Positions 1 through 5,007 of a stretch of DNA of 6,177 nt are shown piece by piece. Location of the stretch: the NCBI GenBank assembly GCA_018713405.1, contig DVOR01000164.1:1-6177 (forward strand), in the 5' to 3' direction. Positions within the stretch are counted from its first letter, which is position 1. The number at the start of each line of letters is the position of its first letter. The stretch is from Candidatus Spyradenecus faecavium. Its GTDB lineage: Bacteria > Verrucomicrobiota > Kiritimatiellia > RFP12 > DVOR01. Both the position numbers and the translations under genes were made by a program. The notes beneath the pieces are model-generated. The model was not told the origin of the DNA, ran no database searches, and was given only the letters and a program-made list of their open reading frames with translations.

Positions 1-78
1 CCCTTAAGGGTTTGCCTCGAAACCCTTAGGGTTTTGGGTCGAACCCCTTAGGGTTTCGCCTCCGACCCCTTAGGGTTT
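1..78. repeat. 22-bp-period tandem array with a palindromic CCCTTAGGG core
   Basis: Four copies of a CCCTTAGGGTTT core begin at 1, 23, 45 and 67, so the period is exactly 22 bp. The first copy has one extra A, which makes CCCTTAAGGG a perfect palindrome. The roughly 10-bp spacers are related (they share TCGAA or CCGAC near the end) but vary. After base 78 the fourth spacer departs from the pattern. The array reaches the left edge of the window, so its full length is unknown. Each copy centres on an inverted repeat about two helical turns from the next, which would suit a row of protein-binding sites on one face of the DNA, but it may be only a minisatellite. It encodes nothing recognisable. 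Confidence 0.85.
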
Positions 79-125
79 CACGGGGCGCCCCTTTTCCGCG
101 AAGACGCAAAGGGTGCGGGCGATCC

Positions 126-144
126 GGCGGGGACGGTCCCCGCC
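126..144. repeat. Perfect hairpin, 8-bp stem with 3-nt loop
   Basis: GGCGGGGA and TCCCCGCC are exact reverse complements around a CGG loop. A further weak outer stem is possible between GCGGG at 115-119 and CCCGC at 150-154. No T-run follows, so it is not an ordinary intrinsic terminator. It has the same style (perfect stem, 3-nt loop) as the hairpins at 217-287 and 2815-2833 and may belong to the same class of element. Confidence 0.7.
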
Positions 145-216
145 GTCCACCCGCCCCTTCACGACTTGCGGGAACGCCCCATTCGTCCTACCGCGTCACC
201 TGGCGCGTCTTGGTCA

Positions 217-287
217 GGCACGTCCGCAGGACGTGCCGGGGGTGCAGGGCGAACTTCGCCCTGCCGGGGAGTGGGGCAGAGCCCCAC
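217..287. repeat. Cluster of three perfect hairpins with 6-nt G-rich spacers
   Basis: Three consecutive perfect inverted repeats are visible: 217-237 (9-bp stem, loop GCA), 244-264 (9-bp stem, loop ACT) and 271-287 (7-bp stem, loop AGA). The two spacers are both 6 nt and alike, GGGGGT and CGGGGA. The stem sequences differ from one hairpin to the next, so the structure, not the primary sequence, is repeated. No T-tract follows. The cluster lies between the left-edge array and the copA promoter, upstream of the likely transcription start. It could be a REP-like intergenic palindrome cluster, a structured RNA from an upstream transcript, or a protein-binding site. None of these can be chosen from sequence alone. 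Confidence 0.75.
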
Positions 288-302
288 ACGCCTCCAAACC
301 TA

Positions 303-387
303 CTTTCCCCTCTTCCTCCCCTTTCCTTCCCCTTTCCTTTTTCTCCCCTTCTCTTTTCTCCTCTCTGTTCTCCGTTCTCTGTTCTCT
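303..387. repeat. Pyrimidine-only tract with 11-bp and 7-bp tandem repeats
   Basis: Bases 303-366 contain only C and T (64 nt) in a window that is otherwise GC-balanced and GC-rich. Inside it an 11-bp unit, CCCCTTTCCTT, is repeated exactly at 318-328 and 329-339. The tract is followed by three 7-bp units, GTTCTCC, GTTCTCT and GTTCTCT, at 367-387. It ends just upstream of the candidate copA promoter. A tract of this kind can slip during replication and can form triplex DNA. Any regulatory role here is speculation. The region is open for reading in several frames only because it lacks stop codons. The translations are low-complexity and resemble no protein family. Confidence 0.85.
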
Positions 388-400
388 TCGGCGCCGCCGC

Positions 401-429
401 TTGCGGGACGGTCAAACGTGTGTTATTGT
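401..429 (+). promoter_or_regulatory. Candidate sigma-70-type promoter for copA
   Basis: TTGCGG at 401-406 and TATTGT at 424-429 are separated by 17 bp, and a TGT triplet directly before the -10 gives an extended -10 (TGn). Transcription would start near 436, leaving a short leader with the Shine-Dalgarno. A 6-bp inverted repeat, CGGGAC at 404-409 and GTCCCG at 432-437, brackets the -10 and could be an operator, for example for a metal-sensing regulator. The -35 is weak, so support comes mainly from spacing and from similarity to the other two promoters in the window. Confidence 0.4.
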
Positions 430-439
430 TTGTCCCGTC

Positions 440-448
440 AAAGGAGGT
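440..448 (+). promoter_or_regulatory. Ribosome binding site that fixes the copA start
   Basis: AAAGGAGGT is a full-length match to the anti-Shine-Dalgarno and lies 3 nt before the ATG at 452 (8 nt from the GGAGG core start). It separates the real start from the long open but meaningless frame that extends upstream to about 113. Confidence 0.8.
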
Positions 449-451
449 CCC

Positions 452-2755
452 ATGAAGACACGTTTCACGGTCACCGGGATGGCCTGCGCGGCCTGCTCCG
501 CCCGGGTCCAGCGCACGGTCGAGAAGCTGCCGGGCGTGCGCGCCTGCGCCGTCAACCTGCTCAAGGGCGACATGGTGGCGGATTACGACGAGGCCGCCGT
601 CACGGCCGAGCAGATCGCCGCCGCCGTCACCGCCGCCGGCTACGGCGCGACGCCCGAGGCGCCGCCCGCCCCCGCCGCGGCCCCCGAGCCCCCCGAGGCC
701 GCGCCCGAGCCCTCCCCCGCCGAACGTGCGCGGGCCGAGTTCCGCGACCTGCTGCGCCGCTTCGCCTGGTCGGTGGCCTTCGCCGCGCCCCTCTTCTACC
801 TCTCGATGGGGCGGATGCTCGGCTGGCCCTTGCCCGAGTGCTTCCTCGGCCCCGCCGGCGCGGGCGTCTACGCCCTGACGGCCCTCCTGCTGGCGCTCCC
901 CGTCGCCCTCCTCAACGGCCGCACCTTCCGCGTGGGCCTCGGCCTCCTCCTGCGCGGCGCCCCGAACATGGACTCCCTCGTCGCGCTCGGCGCGGGCGCC
1001 TCCCTCCTCTACGGCGCCTGCGCGCTCTACGCCATCGCCTGGGCGCTCGGCGTGGGCGACGCCGCGACGGCCGAGCGCCTGGCCGGCGAGCTCTACTTCG
1101 ACGGCGCGGCCACCATCCTCACCCTCATCACCCTGGGCAAGTGCCTCGAGGCCCGCGCCAAGGGCCGCACCACCGAGGCCATCGGCGCCCTCGCCGCCCT
1201 CGCCCCCAAGACCGCCCGCCTCCTTCGCGACGGCCAAGAGGTCGAGATTCCCGCCGCCGACGTCGCCGTGGGCGACGTCCTGGTCGTGAAGGCCGGCGAC
1301 CGCGTCCCCGCCGACGGCCGCGTCCTCGAGGGGGCCGCCGCCCTCGACGAGAGCGCCCTCACCGGCGAATCCATCCCCGTCGACAAGGCCCCCGGCGACC
1401 GCGTCATCGGCGCGACCGTCAGCCGCGGCGGCTGGTTCACCATGCGCGCCGAGCAGGTCGGCCGCGCCACCGCCCTCGCCCAGATCATCCGCCTGGTCGA
1501 CGAGGCCACCTCCTCCAAGGCGCCCATCGCCAAGCTGGCCGACCGCGTCGCCGGCGTCTTCGTGCCCGCCGTCATCCTCGTTGCCGCCGTCACGGGCGTG
1601 GTGTGGCTGGCGTGCGGGGCGGGGCTGGCCTTCGCGCTCACCATGGCCGTCTCGGTCCTCGTCGTCTCCTGCCCCTGCGCGCTGGGGCTGGCCACGCCCA
1701 CGGCCATCATGGTCGGCACGGGCCGCGGCGCCGCCAACGGCATCCTCATCAAGTCCGCCCAGGCCCTCGAGACCGCCCACGCCGTCGACGTCGCCGTCCT
1801 CGACAAGACCGGCACCCTCACCCAGGGCCGACCCGCCGTCACCGACGTCCTCCCCGCGCCCGGCGCCGACGAGGCCCGGCTCTGGCGCGTCGCCGCCGCC
1901 CTTGAGCGCCTCTCCGAGCACCCCCTCGCCCGCGCCGTGGCCGAGGAGGCCGCCCGCCGCAACGTCGCCGCCGAGCCCGTCGAGGGCTTCGCGCAGATCC
2001 CCGGGCGCGGCCTCCGCGGCGCCCTCGCCGACGTGCCCTGCCTGGCCGGCAACCTCGCCCTCCTCGAGGAGAACGGCGTGCGCGACCCCGCCCTCGCCCC
2101 CCTCCGCGACCGCCTCGCCGCCCAGGGCAAGACCCCGCTCTTCTTCGCCGAGGGCGGCGCGCCCCTCGGCGTCATCGCCGTGGCCGACGCCGTCAAGCCC
2201 ACCTCCGCCGAGGCCGTCGCCCGCCTCCGCCGCATGGGCGTCCGGGTCGTCATGCTCACCGGCGACAACGCCCGCACCGCCGAGGCCATCCGCGCCCAGG
2301 TCGGCGCCGACCGCGTCGTCGCCGAAGCCCTCCCGCAGGACAAGGAGCGCGAGGTCCGCGCCCTCCAGGCCCAGGGCAAGACCGTCGCCATGGTCGGCGA
2401 CGGCGTCAACGACGCCCCCGCCCTCGCCCGCGCCGACGTCGGCATCGCCATCGGCGCCGGCACCGACGTCGCCATCGACGCCGCCGACGTCGTCCTCATG
2501 CGCGACGACCTGCGCGCCGTGGCCGACGCCATCGACCTCAGCCGCGCCACCCTCCGCAACATCAAGGAGAACCTCTTCTGGGCCTTCTTCTACAACGCCA
2601 TCGGCATCCCCGTCGCCGCCGGCCTCCTCTACCCCGCCTTCGGCCTGCGCCTCAGCCCCATGCTCGCGGCCCTGGCCATGAGCCTCAGCTCCGTCTTCGT
2701 CGTCTCCAACGCCCTCCGCCTCCGCCTCTGGCGCGTGGGGCGTGGGGCGGCATAA
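452..2755 (+). CDS. copA: Copper-exporting P-type ATPase (P1B-1, CopA type)
   Basis: This 767-residue inner-membrane pump uses ATP to export Cu(I) from the cytoplasm. Visible in order: one N-terminal metal-binding domain with GMACAAC (C12, C15); an Ala/Pro/Glu-rich linker at about 70-95; membrane helices near 104-122, 139-158, 171-200 and 214-233; the actuator-domain TGES at 304-307; helices near 366-390 and 396-415, the latter with the ion-binding CPC (C407, C409); the phosphorylation motif DKTGT with D451; SEHP with H490; TGDN at 603-606; GDGVNDAP at 649-656; and two final helices with Y714-N715 and MxxSS at 743-747. CPC, YN and MxxSS together are the Cu(I) signature and argue against Zn/Cd pumps. 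Length is normal for the family, and all catalytic residues are present. The start is set by the strong Shine-Dalgarno at 440-448. No copper chaperone or regulator gene is visible beside it. Codons end strongly in C, unlike nusA. Confidence 0.96.
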   Translation: MKTRFTVTGMACAACSARVQRTVEKLPGVRACAVNLLKGDMVADYDEAAVTAEQIAAAVTAAGYGATPEAPPAPAAAPEPPEAAPEPSPAERARAEFRDLLRRFAWSVAFAAPLFYLSMGRMLGWPLPECFLGPAGAGVYALTALLLALPVALLNGRTFRVGLGLLLRGAPNMDSLVALGAGASLLYGACALYAIAWALGVGDAATAERLAGELYFDGAATILTLITLGKCLEARAKGRTTEAIGALAALAPKTARLLRDGQEVEIPAADVAVGDVLVVKAGDRVPADGRVLEGAAALDESALTGESIPVDKAPGDRVIGATVSRGGWFTMRAEQVGRATALAQIIRLVDEATSSKAPIAKLADRVAGVFVPAVILVAAVTGVVWLACGAGLAFALTMAVSVLVVSCPCALGLATPTAIMVGTGRGAANGILIKSAQALETAHAVDVAVLDKTGTLTQGRPAVTDVLPAPGADEARLWRVAAALERLSEHPLARAVAEEAARRNVAAEPVEGFAQIPGRGLRGALADVPCLAGNLALLEENGVRDPALAPLRDRLAAQGKTPLFFAEGGAPLGVIAVADAVKPTSAEAVARLRRMGVRVVMLTGDNARTAEAIRAQVGADRVVAEALPQDKEREVRALQAQGKTVAMVGDGVNDAPALARADVGIAIGAGTDVAIDAADVVLMRDDLRAVADAIDLSRATLRNIKENLFWAFFYNAIGIPVAAGLLYPAFGLRLSPMLAALAMSLSSVFVVSNALRLRLWRVGRGAA

Positions 2756-2774
2756 ACCGCCCCGGGGCGCCGCG

Positions 2775-2810
2775 CAGGAGATGCAGGAGGTGCAGGAGAT
2801 TCAGGAAGGC
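2775..2810. repeat. 9-bp tandem repeat, four copies
   Basis: The units CAGGAGATG, CAGGAGGTG, CAGGAGATT and CAGGAAGGC run head to tail, 20 bp after the copA stop codon. The first three differ from each other at one or two positions and the fourth is more diverged. Because the unit is three codons long it stays open in one frame as a Gln-Glu repeat, but no start signal or protein family supports translation. It resembles a small variable-number repeat. No intrinsic terminator for copA is visible in 2756-2814. The GCCCCGGGGC palindrome at 2759-2768 has no loop or T-run. Confidence 0.75.
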
Positions 2811-2814
2811 GGCC

Positions 2815-2833
2815 GTGGGGGCCAAGCCCCCAC
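2815..2833. repeat. Perfect hairpin related to the one at 271-287
   Basis: GTGGGGGC and GCCCCCAC form an 8-bp perfect stem around a CAA loop, followed by ACACC. The element at 271-287 is GTGGGGC, loop AGA, GCCCCAC, followed by ACACG, so the two share stem sequence, 3-nt loop and 3' flank on opposite sides of copA. No T-run follows, so this is not a typical intrinsic terminator, although it could still stabilise the 3' end of the copA mRNA. Confidence 0.65.
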
Positions 2834-2855
2834 ACCCCGGCACGCGCAGGCGCTC

Positions 2856-2884
2856 TTGCAAAAGGGTGGGGGATGTGGTATCTT
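2856..2884 (+). promoter_or_regulatory. Promoter for rpmI-rplT
   Basis: TTGCAA at 2856-2861 and TATCTT at 2879-2884 are 17 bp apart, and TGG directly before the -10 supplies an extended -10. Transcription would start near 2891, giving a leader of about 70 nt before rpmI. In many bacteria L20 represses its own operon through the mRNA leader. This leader has only weak possible stems (for example CGGC at 2908-2911 with GCCG at 2918-2921), so autogenous control is plausible but not shown. Confidence 0.6.
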
Positions 2885-2960
2885 AGGGGGACTTTTTCCG
2901 CGGAGGACGGCTTTCAGGCCGATGGCCGCCGAAGCGGGCAACCCACAAAGGAACACGATC

Positions 2961-3155
2961 ATGCCTAAGATGAAGACCAAAAAGGCAGCGACCAAGAAGT
3001 TCAAACTGTCGGCCACGGGCAAGGCTATGCGCACCCAGGCCGGGAAACGCCACCTCAATGGCTACAAGACCCGCGCCCGCAAGCGCAACCTCCGTGGCGC
3101 CACCGCCGTCTACGAGGGCAACCAGAAGATGGTCGCCCGCATGCTTCAGGCCTAA
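2961..3155 (+). CDS. rpmI: 50S ribosomal protein L35
   Basis: This 64-residue, very basic protein belongs to the large ribosomal subunit. The sequence has the L35 pattern throughout: MPKMKTKKAATKKFKLSATG at the N-terminus, then a Lys/Arg-rich GKAMRTQAGKRHLNGYKTRARKR-type stretch (residues 20-42), then NLRG and a C-terminal helix. Length matches the family norm of about 64-66. AAGGA at 2948-2952 sits 8 nt before the ATG and fixes the start. An in-frame ATG further upstream at 2742 lies inside the end of copA and adds only low-complexity sequence. rplT follows after 18 nt and the two are surely co-transcribed. infC, which often precedes this pair, is not here. Confidence 0.97.
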   Translation: MPKMKTKKAATKKFKLSATGKAMRTQAGKRHLNGYKTRARKRNLRGATAVYEGNQKMVARMLQA

Positions 3156-3173
3156 CCCAGGAGGACACACACC

Positions 3174-3536
3174 ATGAGAGCCACCAACGCCCCCGCTTCC
3201 CGCGAACGTCGTCGCCGCCGCCTGAAACTGGCCCGCGGCTTCTACGGCGCCCGTTCCAAGCAGTTCCGCCTCGCCACCGAGGCCGTCGACCGCGCCCAGC
3301 GCCTGGCCACCTGGCACCGCAAGCTGCGCAAGCGCGACTTCCGTCAGCTGTGGATCGCCCGTATCAACGCGGCCGTCCGCAACCTGGCCGACGCGAAGGT
3401 GCCCAACTACTCCCGCTTCATCGAGGGCCTCAACAAGGCTGGCGTCACCGTCAACCGCAAGATGCTCTCCGAGATCGCGATCGCCGACGCCGAAGGCTTC
3501 AAGGCCCTCGTCGCGAAGGCCGCCGCGGCGCTCTGA
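3174..3536 (+). CDS. rplT: 50S ribosomal protein L20
   Basis: This 120-residue protein binds 23S rRNA early in large-subunit assembly and in many bacteria also represses its own operon. The family pattern is clear: a basic N-terminal arm (RERRRRRLKLARGFYGARSK, residues 10-29), then the conserved core RKRDFRQLWIARINAAVR (53-70), YSRFIEGLNKAGVTVNRKML and a C-terminal helix ending in AAAAL. Length is typical. The start MRATNAPAS differs from the usual ARVKRG arm and resembles PVC-group L20. It lacks the Pro expected after the initiator Met in that group. AGGAGGA at 3159-3165 lies 8 nt before the ATG. The gene ends 23 nt before an intrinsic terminator, so the operon here is just rpmI-rplT, and pheS does not follow. 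Confidence 0.97.
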   Translation: MRATNAPASRERRRRRLKLARGFYGARSKQFRLATEAVDRAQRLATWHRKLRKRDFRQLWIARINAAVRNLADAKVPNYSRFIEGLNKAGVTVNRKMLSEIAIADAEGFKALVAKAAAAL

Positions 3537-3559
3537 GCGTGACGCTTGGGTCGCTTCCG

Positions 3560-3587
3560 AAAGGCGCCGCGCCCGCGGCGCCTTTTT
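3560..3587 (+). terminator. Intrinsic terminator of rpmI-rplT
   Basis: AAAGGCGCCGC at 3560-3570 pairs perfectly with GCGGCGCCTTT at 3575-3585 around a GCCC loop. The stem runs into five T residues at 3583-3587. It lies 23 nt after the rplT stop and separates this operon from nusA. Confidence 0.92.
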
Positions 3588-3612
3588 CGTGCCCGGGCGG
3601 CGCGGGCCCCCG

Positions 3613-3642
3613 TTGACAAGTGGGCGGGGATTATGGTATTGT
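3613..3642 (+). promoter_or_regulatory. Promoter for nusA-infB
   Basis: A consensus -35, TTGACA at 3613-3618, is followed after 18 bp by TATTGT at 3637-3642, with TGG directly before it as an extended -10. Transcription would begin near 3649, giving a leader of about 70 nt. This is the best promoter in the window. It shows that nusA is transcribed from its own start and not by read-through from rplT. Confidence 0.8.
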
Positions 3643-3667
3643 GATGGCGTTTTCTATCTGAAGTAGG

Positions 3668-3695
3668 GAGCGTGGGCGGGAGCCTGCGCTCTTTT
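3668..3695 (+). promoter_or_regulatory. Terminator-like hairpin in the nusA leader (likely attenuator)
   Basis: Bases 3668-3677 pair with 3682-3691 as a 10-bp stem (eight Watson-Crick pairs, two G-T wobbles) closed by a GGGA loop of the GNRA class, followed by TTTT at 3692-3695. It lies about 20 nt into the predicted transcript and 26 nt before the nusA ATG, so it has the form of a weak intrinsic terminator or pause hairpin within the leader. NusA enhances pausing and hairpin-dependent termination, so a hairpin before its own gene suggests autogenous attenuation. That link is inference; the hairpin itself is directly visible. Confidence 0.6.
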
Positions 3696-3721
3696 GGCAA
3701 AGCGAGAAGGAGTTTGACGCG

Positions 3722-5002
3722 ATGGCGACGAATGCGGAGTTCGCAGCGGTGATCGGTTACCTGGAGCGTGAGCGCGGGGTGGACCGGGAGACGATTTTGC
3801 AGGCCATCGAGGGGTCGGTGGAGCAGGCCGCGCGCAAGAACACGAAGGTGTCGGCGGACTTCACGGTGCACATTGACCGGAAGACGCTGGAGATCAAGGC
3901 TTGGGACCTGTGCCCGGTGTCGGACACGGAGCGCGGGCCGGGGATCCTGACGGTGGCGCAGGCGCGCCGCTTCGACCCCGAGGCGCAGGACGGGGACACC
4001 GTGAAGGTGCCTTTCCCGGCGGCGAGCCTGGGGCGCATCGCGGCGCAGACCGCGAAGCAGACCATCATGCAGAAGATCCGCGACGCCGCGCGCACGAACG
4101 TCTACAACGCGTACAAGGACCGGGTGGGCGACATCGTGACGGGGACGGTGAAGCTGATGGCGCGCAAGGACGTCTACGTGGAGCTGGGGAAGACCGAGGC
4201 GGTGCTGCCGGCGAAGGAGCGCCTGCCCGGCGAGGATTACAACACCGGCGACGTGGTGCGGGCCTACGTGCTGCGCGTGCAGAACGAGAGCTCGGGCCCG
4301 GCGATCACGCTGTCGCGGGCGTGCCCGGAGTTCGTGAAGGCGCTCTTCCGCCTGGACGTGGCCGAGGTGGCCGACGGCGTGGTGGAGGTGGTGGCCGTGG
4401 CGCGCGACCCGGGGCGCCGCTCGAAGGTGGCGGTGCGGAGCCTGGACCCGGCGCTGGACCCCGTCTCGGCGTGCGTGGGCTTCCACGGGATGCGCGTGAA
4501 GAACATCGTGCGCGAGCTGAACAACGAGAAGCTGGACATCGTGCGCTACAGCGACGACCCCGAGGCGTACGCCCGCGAGGCGCTGAAGCCCGCGACGCCG
4601 ACGTCGCTGCGGGTGGACGAGGCCAACCACGCGATCTACGCGACGGTGCCGGCCGACAAGCTGTCGCTGGCGATCGGGCGGTCGGGGCAGAACGTGCGCC
4701 TGGCCTGCAAGCTGACGGGGTGGAAGATCTCCATCACCGCCGATGAGCCGGTGGCGTTGGGCGCGCTGGAGGACCTGCAGGTCTTCGCGAGCAAGCGCGA
4801 CGAGATGGTGCACACGTTGGCGCAGGAGCTGGAGGTGACCCACGCGGTGGCCGAGCGCCTGGTGGACGTGGGCTTCCATTCGCCCGAGGGCATTCTTGCG
4901 GCCGAGCAGGCCTACTTCCAGGAGTCGACGAAGTTTGACGCGGAGACGGTGGAGAGCATCTACCGCCACGCGCAGGCGATCGTCGAAGCGAAGGGGGAGT
5001 GA
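3722..5002 (+). CDS. nusA: Transcription termination/antitermination factor NusA
   Basis: This 426-residue cytoplasmic RNA polymerase cofactor promotes pausing and hairpin-dependent termination and takes part in antitermination. Visible in order: the N-terminal polymerase-binding domain (about 1-130), with the family's helix after EFAAVIGYLERERG and the QTIMQKIRDAAR helix; an S1 RNA-binding domain at about 136-200 starting GDIVTGTV; KH1 with DPVSACVGFHGMRV, whose GxxG loop is G253-G256; KH2 with LAIGRSGQNVRLA, loop G319-G322; and a C-terminal region of about 80 residues with one helical AR-like repeat (ELEVTHAVAERLVDVGF). Escherichia coli NusA is 495 residues with two such repeats, so this is the shorter form. 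AAGGAG at 3707-3712 lies 9 nt before the ATG. rimP, the usual upstream neighbour, is missing, and infB follows after 5 nt. Codons end mostly in G, in contrast to copA. Confidence 0.97.
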   Translation: MATNAEFAAVIGYLERERGVDRETILQAIEGSVEQAARKNTKVSADFTVHIDRKTLEIKAWDLCPVSDTERGPGILTVAQARRFDPEAQDGDTVKVPFPAASLGRIAAQTAKQTIMQKIRDAARTNVYNAYKDRVGDIVTGTVKLMARKDVYVELGKTEAVLPAKERLPGEDYNTGDVVRAYVLRVQNESSGPAITLSRACPEFVKALFRLDVAEVADGVVEVVAVARDPGRRSKVAVRSLDPALDPVSACVGFHGMRVKNIVRELNNEKLDIVRYSDDPEAYAREALKPATPTSLRVDEANHAIYATVPADKLSLAIGRSGQNVRLACKLTGWKISITADEPVALGALEDLQVFASKRDEMVHTLAQELEVTHAVAERLVDVGFHSPEGILAAEQAYFQESTKFDAETVESIYRHAQAIVEAKGE

Positions 5003-5007
5003 GCGTA

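Noticed and set aside
1..78. Telomere-like TTAGGG repeats or a CRISPR array
   Set aside because: TTAGGG occurs only once per 22-bp unit as half of a palindrome, not head to tail. Spacers of about 10 bp that resemble one another are far too short for CRISPR.
238..275. G-quadruplex from the G-runs in the hairpin cluster
   Set aside because: The runs are unevenly spaced with one loop of about 16 nt, and most are paired in better hairpins.
113..451. Upstream in-frame extension of copA by 113 residues
   Set aside because: The extension is low-complexity translation of hairpins and the pyrimidine tract, matches no family, and the consensus Shine-Dalgarno and metal-binding domain both point to the ATG at 452.
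188..1921. Long reverse-strand open frame opposite copA (also 1093-2565)
   Set aside because: They overlap a certain gene and give Gly/Asp- or Arg/Ser-rich low-complexity proteins caused by high GC and lack of stops.
2815..2833. Intrinsic terminator for copA
   Set aside because: The stem is perfect but no T-run follows, and it resembles a hairpin upstream of copA that cannot be its terminator.
2742..2960. N-terminal extension of L35 from the ATG at 2742
   Set aside because: It begins inside copA, translates the 9-bp repeat and hairpin, spans the rpmI promoter, and would more than double the length of a protein whose normal start has a good Shine-Dalgarno.
4999..5007. GTG start for infB overlapping the nusA stop
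   Set aside because: It lies on the Shine-Dalgarno itself. The ATG at 5008 has correct spacing and gives the normal IF-2 N-terminus.
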